A stretch of DNA of 37,475 bases, from NCBI GenBank assembly GCA_945902135.1, contig CAMDMI010000002.1, positions 1-37,475 on the forward strand. Reading direction: 5' to 3'. The notes below the pieces were generated by a model, which saw only the letters and a program-made list of their open reading frames with translations, had not been told where the DNA came from and ran no database searches. The first letter of the stretch is position 1. The number at the start of each line of letters is the position of its first letter. The position numbers and the translations under genes were made by a program. Positions 1 to 9,810 of this stretch are shown in pieces. The stretch comes from Spirosoma fluviale. Its GTDB lineage: Bacteria; Bacteroidota; Bacteroidia; Cytophagales; Flexibacteraceae.

Positions 1-146
1 TTGGTTCCAAGAAGTGTTTCAAGCGAAAAAATCTTAACTCCAATCATTTCAGCCAGAATGGCATTACTCAGGAAAACTGCGCAAAGCACAATGTAAAGTC
101 GTTGAAGCTTGATATCGGTGGAGTTTGAAGGCTTAATTTCGGTCAT
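1..146 (-). CDS. Queuosine precursor transporter (VUT/YhhQ family), N-terminal fragment
   Basis: The reverse strand opens with ATG at 144-146 and stays open to the window edge, giving about 48 residues. After a polar N-terminus comes a first membrane segment, LYIVLCAVFLSNAILAEMIG, then VKIFSLETLLG. This 'hydrophobic helix, AE-IGVKIFSL' start is what I recall of the VUT/YhhQ family, inner-membrane proteins that import queuosine precursors (preQ0/preQ1) for tRNA modification. Only the N-terminus is present, so the call rests on family resemblance; the remaining membrane helices lie outside the window. It is divergent from groES, with about 217 bp between them. Confidence 0.7.
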   Translation of the reverse strand, partial: MTEIKPSNSTDIKLQRLYIVLCAVFLSNAILAEMIGVKIFSLETLLGT

Positions 147-270
147 GTCTGGACTTGTTTTTTGGTAAAAAAAGGTCTTTTTATTCGAAGCACTTCGCTT
201 TGCCTCAAATTCGTGCCAAAATTTCACTTTGAAAGGATAATTCCCCATAAAGTCGAAGTCGTTCTGCCCA

Positions 271-302
271 TTTGACACAAAGGCCAATCAGTCTATTCTT
301 TG
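271..302 (+). promoter_or_regulatory. Probable groESL promoter (Bacteroidota -33/-7 type)
   Basis: TTTG at 271-274 is followed after 19 bases by TATTCTTTG at 294-302. The arrangement resembles the Bacteroidota housekeeping promoter (TTTG, about 19 nt, TAnnTTTG), but the -7 box has one extra base. No CIRCE (HrcA) inverted repeat is visible in 147-363. The rest of this intergenic stretch shows no gene. Confidence 0.45.
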
Positions 303-363
303 TGTTTCCTTGGCACAGAACTTGACAGACAGCGGAGTACAATTCAATTAATGTTTAAAAAAA

Positions 364-654
364 ATGTCAGTTAGTATTAAGCCTTTGGCAGACAGGGTCT
401 TGGTAAGGCCTGCTGCCGCAGAAGAGAAGACCGCTTCTGGTATCATCATTCCCGACACAGCCAAAGAAAAACCTCAGCGTGGCGAAATCGTCGCTGTTGG
501 AGAAGGTAAAACAGCCGATAACGGCGCACTTATAAAGCCTCAGGTGAAAGTGGGAGACAATGTTCTTTATGGCAAATATTCCGGCACTGAGATTTCAGTT
601 GAAGGAAATGATTACCTGATTATGCGCGAGTCAGACATTTTCGCCATTTTATAA
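364..654 (+). CDS. groES: Co-chaperonin GroES (Hsp10)
   Basis: This 96-residue protein is the usual GroES length and carries the family pattern: [12 protein letters not shown] at the N-terminus, a mobile-loop region around residues 16-34 ([14 protein letters not shown]), and [14 protein letters not shown] near residues 63-76. It forms the heptameric lid that closes the GroEL folding chamber in the cytoplasm. The ATG is preceded by an A-rich leader without a Shine-Dalgarno sequence, which is normal for Bacteroidota. groEL follows after 35 bp on the same strand, the standard bicistronic operon. Confidence 0.98.
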   Translation: MSVSIKPLADRVLVRPAAAEEKTASGIIIPDTAKEKPQRGEIVAVGEGKTADNGALIKPQVKVGDNVLYGKYSGTEISVEGNDYLIMRESDIFAIL

Positions 655-674
655 TTGAGTTCGTTTCACATTAA

Positions 675-2312
<1,638 letters not shown>

Positions 2313-2340
2313 TCATCTAAATACACTAAGCTCAATAATA

Positions 2341-2370
2341 AAAGGCCTCCGGAAACGGGGGCTTTTTATG
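2341..2370 (+). terminator. Rho-independent terminator after groEL
   Basis: The stem GCCTCCG/CGGGGGC (one G-T wobble) with loop GAAA is extended by A-T/G-T pairs and followed by TTTTT. It lies about 30 nt after the groEL stop codon. Confidence 0.85.
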
Positions 2371-2455
2371 TTTTTACGGTCTTCTTCTTTCAGAATTCGA
2401 ATGCCTGAATTTTCTCCGGCTCTATTCTAATTTGAATGTCGTATTTGCCTTTATT

Positions 2456-3763
2456 ATGCAAGAAAAAATCCTTCAGAATTTAAAGATTCAAAATTTGAAT
2501 CCCATGCAGCTAGCAAGCATTGAAACGGCGCATTCAGGCCGCGACATGTTGCTCTTGTCTGCTACTGGTTCTGGAAAAACCTTGGCATTTCTACTGCCAT
2601 TGGTGGAAAAACTTAAGGAAACAAAAAACACAGTTCAGGCCCTTATTCTGGTTCCTTCCCGTGAGCTTGCACTTCAAATAGAACAGGTATTCCGGCAGAT
2701 GGGTGTCAAATTCAAGGTGAATTGTTGCTATGGAGGTCACGACTTAAAAACTGAGAAAAACAACTTTCTGCAGCCTCCGGCCCTTTTAGTCGGGACACCC
2801 GGAAGGATTGCCCATCACCTTCGCAAAGGTTCTTTTGATACCGAGGATTTAGAAACGCTGATTCTGGATGAATTCGATAAATCGCTGGAATTTGGTTTTC
2901 AGGATGAAATGGCATTTATCATCGGCCTACTTCCAAGATTGAAGCAAAGGATACTTACCTCCGCCACCGATTTAAGTGAGATACCTGCTTTTACCGGTTT
3001 GAAAGCCCATACAACACTAAATTTCTTAGGAGGAAATGCACCACTTGAAAGCCGATTATCCCTGAAATATCTGCAGGCCAGCGACACCGACAAATTGCAA
3101 TTGTTGTTTGGTTTGTTGTGCCACCTCAACCAATTGCCATCGCTTGTTTTCTGCAACCATAGGGATGCTGTGGAAAGAATTAGCCAATTGCTTTATGAAA
3201 ATGGAATTCCCCATGGCATTTTTCATGGTGGGATGGATCAGGAAGCACGGGAGCGTGCGCTAATAAAATTTCGAAATGGTACTTATAGAACGCTCATTAC
3301 AACCGATCTGGCATCAAGGGGTTTAGACATTCCGGAAATTGGAGCTGTTATTCATTATCAATTGCCTGGAAGTGAAGAAGTTTTTACCCACCGTAACGGG
3401 CGAACTGCCAGAATGCAGGCTGATGGAACCGCATTTCTTTTGCTTTCTGTGGAAGACTACCTGCCACCTTTTCTCAATGAAACCCCGGAACTTCTGGAAC
3501 TTTCATCCACTGAAGACCTACCGGCGCCTTCGGCTTGGAAAACCCTTTGTCTGGATGTCGGAAAGAAAGAAAAGGTAAACAAAATGGATGTTGTTGGCCT
3601 GCTTCTGCAAAAAGGAGGCTTGGCTAAGGAAGATCTCGGAAGAATTGAGATGCTTGACCATGCGGCTTTTGCTGCCGTATCTTCAGAGAAAATTAAGGAT
3701 GCGCTTGGCCTTATCAAGGAAGAGAAAATTAAGAACAGAAAAGCAAAGTTCTGGATTGAATGA
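2456..3763 (+). CDS. DEAD-box family ATP-dependent RNA helicase, DbpA-like
   Basis: Superfamily 2 helicase motifs appear in order: Q-motif region (NLNPMQLASIE), motif I ATGSGKT, Ia PSRELA, Ib TPGR, motif II DEFD in place of DEAD, motif III SAT, motif V TTDLASRGLD and motif VI HRNGRTAR. The C-terminal 70 or so residues (MDVVGLLLQKGGL ... KNRKAKFWIE) look like the DbpA RNA-binding domain, which targets 23S rRNA during large-subunit assembly. The ORF track starts at a TTG at 2432. I prefer the ATG at 2456 (MQEKILQNL, 435 aa), because the extra eight residues are hydrophobic and precede the Q-motif poorly. It follows the groEL terminator, so it is probably transcribed independently. Confidence 0.88.
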   Translation: MQEKILQNLKIQNLNPMQLASIETAHSGRDMLLLSATGSGKTLAFLLPLVEKLKETKNTVQALILVPSRELALQIEQVFRQMGVKFKVNCCYGGHDLKTEKNNFLQPPALLVGTPGRIAHHLRKGSFDTEDLETLILDEFDKSLEFGFQDEMAFIIGLLPRLKQRILTSATDLSEIPAFTGLKAHTTLNFLGGNAPLESRLSLKYLQASDTDKLQLLFGLLCHLNQLPSLVFCNHRDAVERISQLLYENGIPHGIFHGGMDQEARERALIKFRNGTYRTLITTDLASRGLDIPEIGAVIHYQLPGSEEVFTHRNGRTARMQADGTAFLLLSVEDYLPPFLNETPELLELSSTEDLPAPSAWKTLCLDVGKKEKVNKMDVVGLLLQKGGLAKEDLGRIEMLDHAAFAAVSSEKIKDALGLIKEEKIKNRKAKFWIE

Positions 3764-3808
3764 TTGGATAAAAAATTTGATGGTTTGTAGAATCTGGACT
3801 TGAGTTTT

Positions 3809-3853
3809 ATCCCATGAATCCAGTATTTTTTTTGGTTCTGGGATTTTTTTTAT
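3809..3853 (+). terminator. Probable terminator after the helicase gene
   Basis: ATCCCA-T-GAA pairs with TTC-TGGGAT (one bulged T) around a T-rich loop, and the stem is followed by TTTTTTTATTTT. It starts about 45 nt after the helicase stop codon. Confidence 0.55.
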
Positions 3854-3902
3854 TTTAGAAATCTAAACTAACAATTATTGAGCTTTAGGCACTTACCATT
3901 CA

Positions 3903-4202
3903 TTGAGATTATTTCAAATCGTAAACAAGTACATCCCCAATCAGGACGACAGCCGCGAATTCGTAACAGAAATAGAGGAAGTGGTCCGCCACCAGCTTCA
4001 GATGGAAACAACAACTTTCGCAACTAAATCAGAGCTTTTTCAGGTCAAAGACGAGTTGAAGCGTGATATTGATGACTTGAAAAGAGATATTAACCATATG
4101 GAAGTTCGTGTGGAAGCCGGCTTCAAAGACCAGCTCAAATGGATCATCCTGCTAATGTTGGGTTTTTCATCCCTGATTATCACTGTGGTGAAGTTTTTGT
4201 AA
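3903..4202 (+). CDS. Small coiled-coil protein with C-terminal membrane anchor (DUF1640/Bdr-like)
   Basis: This 99-residue protein has no enzymatic motif. Residues about 40-75 form a charged heptad-like coiled coil (TKSELFQVKDELKRDIDDLK), followed by a single membrane helix at about 79-98 (WIILLMLGFSSLIITVVKFL). The layout matches the loose group of short coiled-coil tail-anchored proteins often assigned to DUF1640 or Bdr-like families, whose roles are mostly unknown. The only start in frame that keeps the N-terminus is TTG; an internal ATG at about residue 34 would leave just the coil and anchor. Coding is supported by the periodic coil and anchor; function is not known. Confidence 0.6.
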   Translation: MRLFQIVNKYIPNQDDSREFVTEIEEVVRHQLQMETTTFATKSELFQVKDELKRDIDDLKRDINHMEVRVEAGFKDQLKWIILLMLGFSSLIITVVKFL

Positions 4203-4257
4203 ATCCTTAAGACCTAGAACAACATTCAGTTTTTTCTCCCGCCAAAAATCAAAATCC

Positions 4258-4668
4258 ATGGCAAAAACCTGGCAACAAAAATTCGATAACGGAAGAATGC
4301 CAGTTCTGGAATCTGCAGACAAAGACTGGGCGGGAATTCCCGCAGGAGAGAAGTTTTTGATTTCCACCCCTGCCGAAATCGATGCATACATCCGTCACAT
4401 TCCCAAAGGAAGGGCCGTTTCATTTGCCACACTTAAACGCGACATCGCCCTGGAACATGGAACAGAATACATGTGCCCGCTTACCGCTGGGATTTTTACC
4501 CGCATAGTCGCCGAATTGGCGCACGAAAAAATTAGCTTAGGAAGTCCTGCGGAAGATGTTACTCCATTTTGGCGGGTTATCGATCTGAAGATGCCCCTAG
4601 CGAAAAAAATGTCTTTTGGGACAGATTTTATCCGCACAATAAGGGAGCAGGAAGGACTTCCTGTTTGA
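4258..4668 (+). CDS. MGMT/ATL-like small protein without the alkyl-acceptor cysteine (tentative)
   Basis: This is a 136-residue soluble protein. The segment YIRHIPKGRAVSFATLKRDI resembles the winged-helix DNA-binding part of O6-alkylguanine methyltransferases and alkyltransferase-like (ATL) proteins (IPxGxVxTYGxIA). TPFWRVI sits where those families have PCHRVI or PWHRVI. No reactive Cys is present at that position; the only Cys is in EYMCPLTAG. It could bind DNA without repairing it, as ATL proteins do, or it may belong to a related uncharacterised family. It lies about 55 bp after the coiled-coil gene and just ahead of asnB, all on one strand. Coding is confident; the family is inferred from short motifs only. 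Confidence 0.6.
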   Translation: MAKTWQQKFDNGRMPVLESADKDWAGIPAGEKFLISTPAEIDAYIRHIPKGRAVSFATLKRDIALEHGTEYMCPLTAGIFTRIVAELAHEKISLGSPAEDVTPFWRVIDLKMPLAKKMSFGTDFIRTIREQEGLPV

Positions 4669-4687
4669 GCAGCCCGGAATCCTTTGC

Positions 4688-4694
4688 TACTTTG
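4688..4694 (+). promoter_or_regulatory. Putative -7 element of asnB, almost abutting the start codon
   Basis: TACTTTG is one base shorter than the TAnnTTTG consensus and lies 5 bases before the ATG. If it is used, transcription would begin at or next to the start codon. No convincing -33 element was identified. Confidence 0.35.
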
Positions 4695-4699
4695 TGCCC

Positions 4700-6628
4700 A
4701 TGTGCGGTATCGCCGGTTTTTTTTCTGAATCAGGATTATCCCATAATCAGTTTCTGATTTCGGCCTCAGACAATCTCCGTCATCGTGGTCCGGATGATGA
4801 AGGATTTATCCTGCTCAATCGGGAAGGTGTTTTCACAGAGTGCTTCGGCGCCGATTCGGCAAATCCGGGAATGCTTCCAATGGCCCGGCCAATTGCTGAT
4901 TTTTCTGGCGATTTTCAAGCGGGAATGCTACATCGCCGACTTTCCATCCTGGTTACAGATGCAAACGGTCATCAGCCCATGGCAGATATAAGCCGCAAGG
5001 TTTGGATTTCTTTTAACGGGGAAATTTATAATTACCTGGAAATCAAAAAGGAACTCCAATTACTCGGATGTGTTTTCCAAACGAGAACGGATACTGAGGT
5101 GCTGCTTCAGGCTTGGATTCATTGGGGCGAAAATTGCCTTTCAAAACTCGATGGCATGTTTGCCTTTTCGGTTTTAGACCTCGAAAGACAATTGTTTTTC
5201 CTTGCTACTGACCATGCTGGAATCAAACCGATTTACTATAGGCAAACACCGGAAGGTTTTTTTTACGCTTCGGAAATCAAAGTCCTTTCCAGCATTTTTC
5301 CTCCTGTTTCACCTTCAAGGAAAGAGGTTTGTCGCTTTCTGTCAAATGGCCAATCCGATGAAACGGAAAAAACAATGTTTGAAGGAATCTACAGGCTTAC
5401 GGCCGGACATTGTTTGTCGATTCCATTAAGTTCGAAATCCTGCAAGCCAAAAATTCAGCAATGGAATGAATGGAATCTGAACAATTCAGTTGAATCCAAT
5501 CCTGAAGATTTTCAGCAAAAACGCAGCAGCGAAATCCGTGATATTTTTCAAGAAACGCTTCGTCTTCGTCTTCAGGCGGATGTGCCTTTGGGAATTTGCC
5601 TAAGTGGAGGCCTTGATAGTTCAGCCATCGCAGGGTTTTGTGCCGCTGCAGACAAGCGTTTGGGAAATCAGGAAAAAAGGAAAGCGTTTATGGCGGTCCT
5701 TCCTTCCGGATCTCCAGGTGATGAACTTCCTTTTGCCAGAAAAATGGCGACTGCAAGTGGCTTCGAGCTTTTTACAACATCCCCCGACCCAGGAAATTTT
5801 ATTGAATCTCTTCCCGATTTAATTCGAACATTGGATGAACCTCCTCCCGGAATGAATGCTTTCTCGCAATATTCTGTTTTCAAGCTTGTATCAGAAAATG
5901 GGGTAAAGGTGAGTCTCGATGGTCAAGGCGCTGACGAGATTTTTGCCGGATATCCAAGGCATCTGGAGGCGGGCTTATTGGAACAGCTTTTACACGGTGG
6001 CTATGGATCTGGACTCCAAGCGCATTTTTCCAGAATGATGGTCAACCTTTTCCGGGGTTTTTTACCCGGGGATTCTTCTGTATCCCTTCTCAGATATTTG
6101 AAACCGGAGTATGCCGTATTCCGGAAAGATGTCCTTCGCGAGGCTGCAAGTTTTGATAAACCTCCGAATCAGGGCATCAATCAAACCCTGCTTTATGATT
6201 TCAAATCCGGCATTCTGCCTTTTTTGCTAAAAGCTGCTGACAGGAATTCCATGCGCTGGTCTGTAGAATCACGCATGCCTTTTGCAGATTCGAAGAAATT
6301 GGTGCAGCATTTGTTTTCAATCCCCGGCAATGCGAAAATTCGAGAGGGTAGGAGCAAGGTTTTACTTCGGGATGCTGCTTCAGAATTGGTTCCAAATGAA
6401 ATTCTTTCAAGGCGTGATAAGGTTGGATTTGCAGCACCGAATAATTTGTGGCTAAGCCATTTGCTTCGTTCCGATTATGTGCGGAGTTTGCCTGAATGCC
6501 CAGATTATTTTGATCAGTCGGCTTTCGAAAAATATTCGGCAATGTTCCTTCAAAACCCAGAAAAGCAGGATGCCTCCATCCTATGGCGGCTAATCGCTTT
6601 TCGGGTATGGCATTCCATTTTTTTCTAG
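4700..6628 (+). CDS. asnB: Asparagine synthetase (glutamine-hydrolysing), AsnB type
   Basis: The protein (642 aa) makes asparagine from aspartate, glutamine and ATP. The N-terminal class II glutaminase begins MCGIAGFF; Cys2 is the nucleophile once Met is removed, so the ATG at 4700 is required and the GTG at 4694 in the ORF track must be wrong. LRHRGPDDEGF follows at about residues 26-36, then SFNGEIYNY. The synthetase domain carries the PP-loop SLSGGLDSSAIAG and later SLDGQGADEIFAGYPRH. Length is at the long end for the family (about 550-650), and some such proteins amidate surface-polymer precursors instead of free aspartate. The -7-like TACTTTG ends 5 bases before the ATG, suggesting a leaderless mRNA. 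Confidence 0.93.
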   Translation: MCGIAGFFSESGLSHNQFLISASDNLRHRGPDDEGFILLNREGVFTECFGADSANPGMLPMARPIADFSGDFQAGMLHRRLSILVTDANGHQPMADISRKVWISFNGEIYNYLEIKKELQLLGCVFQTRTDTEVLLQAWIHWGENCLSKLDGMFAFSVLDLERQLFFLATDHAGIKPIYYRQTPEGFFYASEIKVLSSIFPPVSPSRKEVCRFLSNGQSDETEKTMFEGIYRLTAGHCLSIPLSSKSCKPKIQQWNEWNLNNSVESNPEDFQQKRSSEIRDIFQETLRLRLQADVPLGICLSGGLDSSAIAGFCAAADKRLGNQEKRKAFMAVLPSGSPGDELPFARKMATASGFELFTTSPDPGNFIESLPDLIRTLDEPPPGMNAFSQYSVFKLVSENGVKVSLDGQGADEIFAGYPRHLEAGLLEQLLHGGYGSGLQAHFSRMMVNLFRGFLPGDSSVSLLRYLKPEYAVFRKDVLREAASFDKPPNQGINQTLLYDFKSGILPFLLKAADRNSMRWSVESRMPFADSKKLVQHLFSIPGNAKIREGRSKVLLRDAASELVPNEILSRRDKVGFAAPNNLWLSHLLRSDYVRSLPECPDYFDQSAFEKYSAMFLQNPEKQDASILWRLIAFRVWHSIFF

Positions 6629-6672
6629 GTATTTGTTTACAATTTAATAAAACGACCTGTGAAGATTTGCCT

Positions 6673-6680
6673 TAGTTTTG
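6673..6680 (+). promoter_or_regulatory. Putative -7 element of guaB
   Basis: TAGTTTTG matches TAnnTTTG exactly and ends 16 bases before the guaB ATG. No good TTTG is visible at the usual -33 spacing. Confidence 0.5.
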
Positions 6681-6696
6681 TCCGGCAAATAACACA

Positions 6697-8184
6697 ATGT
6701 CATTTGCCATGAGCAGCCTTTCCGATCGCTTCGCCTTTGAGGCCCTTACTTACGATGATGTACTGATACTTCCCGGGTATTCCGAGGTCTTGCCAAAAGA
6801 TACAGACACCCGTACTCAGTTAACAAAATCCATTCACCTGAATATTCCTTTGGTATCCGCAGCCATGGATACAGTTACCGAATACGAGCTTGCAATTGCA
6901 CTCGCACAGGAAGGGGGAATGGGTTTTATTCATAAGAATATGACCATCGACCAGCAGGCAGAGCAAGTGCGCAAGGTAAAACGGTCTGAATCTGGGATGA
7001 TCATTGACCCGGTGACAGTTTCTGAAAATGCCGTGCTAGCGGATGTGAATCGGATTATGTCGGAACAATTAATCGGCGGAATTCCGGTAGTAAATGACGA
7101 GGGAATTTTAAAAGGCATCATCACCAATCGGGACATGCGCTTCGAGAAAGATTTTTCGAAGCCTGTAACAGCCACCATGACCCGCGAAAAGCTGATTACG
7201 GCCAAAGAGGGGATTTCAATGGATGATGCTGAAAATATGCTCAAGGAATTTAAGATTGAAAAGCTTCCTATTCTTGATGATGCTGGTCGCTTGGTCGGTC
7301 TCATTACTTTTAAAGACATAATCAAAAGGAAATTTCGGCCAAATGCCTGCAAGGATGCCCTTGGGCGTCTTCGTGTTGGGGCTGCTGTTGGCGCCACTGC
7401 AGATTTGCTGGATCGGGTTGCTGCTTTGCACAAGGCCGGAGCCGATGTAATCGGACTTGATACCGCCCATGGGCACTCGGCTGGCGTGATTGATGCAGTC
7501 AGAAAAATTAAGGCGCAATGGCCTGATATTCAGGTCGTGGCTGGCAACATTGCCACCAGGGAAGCGGCAGAAGCATTGGCGCAGGCCGGTGCTGACGGGA
7601 TTAAGGTTGGCGTTGGGCCAGGAAGTATTTGTACCACCCGTGTCATAGCAGGAATAGGCGTGCCACAGTTGTCGGCCATTCTGGAAGCCGCTGCTGGTGC
7701 TGCTCCTTATGGTGTTCCAATTATTGCCGATGGAGGAATTCGCTTCTCCGGCGATATCACCAAAGCCCTGGCTGCTGGTGCCAGTTGTGTAATGATAGGA
7801 TCAATGTTTGCTGGTACGGAAGAAGCCCCTGGTGAAATGGTTATTGCAGAAGGGCGAAAATTCAAAACCTATCGTGGAATGGGAAGCCTTGAAGCCATGG
7901 AAACGGGTTCAAAGGATCGTTACTTTCAGGCTGGAGAAGCCGATTCGAAAAAACTTGTGCCCGAAGGAATTGTTGGCAGGGTGCCTTTCAAAGGCAAAGT
8001 AAGTGAGGTGATTTTTCAGCTTGTTGGCGGACTTCGAGCCGGAATGGGTTATTGCGGCACGCCCCGTATTCAAGATCTTCACCAAACTAAATTTATTCGC
8101 ATTACCTCCGCGGGTGTACGCGAAAGCCATCCACACGATGTGGTGATTATGCGGGAATCTTCAAATTATAGTTTGAACCGCTGA
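6697..8184 (+). CDS. guaB: IMP dehydrogenase
   Basis: This 495-residue protein oxidises IMP to XMP with NAD+, the committed step of GTP synthesis. The barrel N-terminus reads [15 protein letters not shown] and [15 protein letters not shown] two-CBS-domain insertion, about residues 97-215, contains [14 protein letters not shown] and [13 protein letters not shown]. The catalytic loop GPGSICTTR has its nucleophile Cys at about residue 312. [25 protein letters not shown] and the flap segment [10 protein letters not shown] complete the active site. Length is typical. An in-frame ATG at codon 5 is an alternative start. It is convergent with the isocitrate dehydrogenase gene. Confidence 0.98.
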   Translation: MSFAMSSLSDRFAFEALTYDDVLILPGYSEVLPKDTDTRTQLTKSIHLNIPLVSAAMDTVTEYELAIALAQEGGMGFIHKNMTIDQQAEQVRKVKRSESGMIIDPVTVSENAVLADVNRIMSEQLIGGIPVVNDEGILKGIITNRDMRFEKDFSKPVTATMTREKLITAKEGISMDDAENMLKEFKIEKLPILDDAGRLVGLITFKDIIKRKFRPNACKDALGRLRVGAAVGATADLLDRVAALHKAGADVIGLDTAHGHSAGVIDAVRKIKAQWPDIQVVAGNIATREAAEALAQAGADGIKVGVGPGSICTTRVIAGIGVPQLSAILEAAAGAAPYGVPIIADGGIRFSGDITKALAAGASCVMIGSMFAGTEEAPGEMVIAEGRKFKTYRGMGSLEAMETGSKDRYFQAGEADSKKLVPEGIVGRVPFKGKVSEVIFQLVGGLRAGMGYCGTPRIQDLHQTKFIRITSAGVRESHPHDVVIMRESSNYSLNR

Positions 8185-8214
8185 TTTTCTAAATTAAAGA
8201 ATGATGGAAATTTT

Positions 8215-8244
8215 CAGGGCGAATTGGATTCGCCTTGATTTTCT
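8215..8244. terminator. Hairpin between the convergent guaB and isocitrate dehydrogenase genes
   Basis: CAGGGCGAAT/ATTCGCCTTG forms a 10-bp stem (one G-T pair) with a 3-base loop. T-rich sequence follows on the plus strand (ATTTTCT) and T-poor sequence on the minus, so it probably works best for guaB. Confidence 0.6.
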
Positions 8245-8254
8245 AAAAATCGAA

Positions 8255-9703
8255 TTATTCAGCTTGGGCATCGGTATAACCCCTTTTACCGTTGAATGTG
8301 TAGAGGTTTTCTGTCTTTACCACATCTAGTCCGGCTTCGGTGGCTTTGCGAATTCCTTCCCATACTTCTGATGCTGGAATTTCTACCGTCAAATCCCGGC
8401 TTTTAAAACGGCAGCGCCAGTGACTTGTACAAAATGATTCTGGTAATCCATCGGGCCAAACCTTCAGGCCGCGGTTTGAAATGAATGCAAGGAGAATTTT
8501 CTCATTATCCAAATTTTTCAAAACACCGGCGATTTGTTCCGGACGCATGGAATCATTGTCCAAAAACAGGTCGAATCCAACGAGTTTTTTTTCTTCCTTT
8601 TTAATTGGGGAAACTTTGATTTCAAATCCTTTTTGGACCTCTCTAGAATATTCGGCAGGTTTTAGGATTAAAGGTTTCTGGCCAAGTCTTTCAATCACGG
8701 CATCTGCAAAACCAGCAGTTCCAACTCTTTGACTGGAGATTCCTTCCTTAAAAATATCGCCGGTATGGATTCCATCTTCCAGCGTTTTTAGCCAGGCATT
8801 GTGAATTTTTTCAGCAACCTCAGGTTGGTTGATGTGCACCAGCATCATCAGCGCGCCATTGATTAATCCACTTGGATTGGCAATTCCTTTTCCGGCAATA
8901 TCAGGTGCCGATCCGTGAATGGCCTCAAACATGGCACATTGGTCGCCCACATTGGCAGAACCGCAAAGGCCTACTGAACCGGCCACCTGCGCTGCGATGT
9001 CGGAAATGATGTCTCCGTATAGGTTCAGGGTAACAATTACATCAAATTTTTCGGGGGTGTCTGCAAGCAGCGCCGAACCAATGTCGATGATGCGGTGTTC
9101 TTTTTCAATTTCCGGATACTCTTCGCCGATTTGATTGAATATCTTATGGAAAAGTCCATCTGTCAGCTTCATGATGTTGTCCTTGCTGAAGCAGGTTACT
9201 TTTTTGCGATTGTATGCCTTGGCATATTCAAAGGCATACCGGATTATTTTTTCGGAACCTTGTTTGGAAATCAATTTCAGGCATTGAACTGTATCCTGTG
9301 TTTGTTGATGTTCAATTCCGGCATAAAGATCTTCTTCATTTTCCCGCACAATCACCAGATCCATTGTGTGTTTTGACGCTACAAATGGGGTAAGCGTCAC
9401 CACAGGCCTGACATTGGCAAATAGTCCGAGCGCCTTTCTGGTGGTTACATTCAGGCTTTTAAACCCGCCACCTTGTGGGGTAGTAACTGGCGCTTTGAGA
9501 AAAACTTTTGTAGAGCGAAGTGAGTCCCAAGCCTCCGGGCGGATGCCACTGAATACCCCGGCATTGTAAACCTTTTCTCCAATTTCGATTTCTTCTGTTT
9601 CAATCATGGCACCTGCAGCATCCAAAATTCGGAGGGTTGCTTCCATGATTTCGGGGCCTATTCCATCTCCATAGGCAATTGTTATTTTTCTCTTTTCAGA
9701 CAT
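8255..9703 (-). CDS. icd: Isocitrate dehydrogenase, NADP type with C-terminal extension (Thermus-like)
   Basis: The first ~340 residues are an isocitrate/isopropylmalate dehydrogenase fold: ITIAYGDGIGPEIMEATLRI at the start, KAPVTTPQGGGFKSLNVTTRK for substrate binding, NLYGDIISDIAAQVAGSVGL with metal-binding Asp residues, and IHGSAPDIAGKGIANP. About 140 further residues (VGFDLFLDNDSMRPEQIAGV ... GYTDAQAE) form an extension like the one in the ~495-aa Thermus thermophilus enzyme, distinct from short 330-aa isopropylmalate dehydrogenases and from E. coli Icd. It makes 2-oxoglutarate in the TCA cycle. The ORF track begins at a TTG; the next codon, ATG at 9701-9703 (MSEKRK, 482 aa), is the better start. 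Cofactor preference is inferred from the family. Confidence 0.88.
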   Translation of the reverse strand: MSEKRKITIAYGDGIGPEIMEATLRILDAAGAMIETEEIEIGEKVYNAGVFSGIRPEAWDSLRSTKVFLKAPVTTPQGGGFKSLNVTTRKALGLFANVRPVVTLTPFVASKHTMDLVIVRENEEDLYAGIEHQQTQDTVQCLKLISKQGSEKIIRYAFEYAKAYNRKKVTCFSKDNIMKLTDGLFHKIFNQIGEEYPEIEKEHRIIDIGSALLADTPEKFDVIVTLNLYGDIISDIAAQVAGSVGLCGSANVGDQCAMFEAIHGSAPDIAGKGIANPSGLINGALMMLVHINQPEVAEKIHNAWLKTLEDGIHTGDIFKEGISSQRVGTAGFADAVIERLGQKPLILKPAEYSREVQKGFEIKVSPIKKEEKKLVGFDLFLDNDSMRPEQIAGVLKNLDNEKILLAFISNRGLKVWPDGLPESFCTSHWRCRFKSRDLTVEIPASEVWEGIRKATEAGLDVVKTENLYTFNGKRGYTDAQAE

Positions 9704-9724
9704 CAAAGGGCATATTTAAGGCCG

Positions 9725-9755
9725 CAAATTGACAAGTTTTGTGCCTTACATCCAA
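9725..9755 (-). promoter_or_regulatory. Possible promoter of the isocitrate dehydrogenase gene
   Basis: On the minus strand TTG, 20 bases, then TCAATTTG (one mismatch to TAnnTTTG) lies about 20 bases before the ATG. Weak evidence. Confidence 0.3.
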
Positions 9756-9810
9756 GGACTCTGCTCGGGTTTTTGGAAAAAAACAAGATTGGTCTTATAC
9801 CCAGTCGATT

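Noticed and set aside
147-363. CIRCE (HrcA) operator before groES
   Set aside because: No TTAGCACTC-N9-GAGTGCTAA-like repeat was found.
4694-4699. GTG start for asparagine synthetase in the ORF track
   Set aside because: The glutaminase nucleophile must be Cys2, so the ATG at 4700 is needed.
6930-7433. 167-aa minus-strand ORF inside guaB
   Set aside because: It is a shadow of a conserved coding sequence with no signature of its own.
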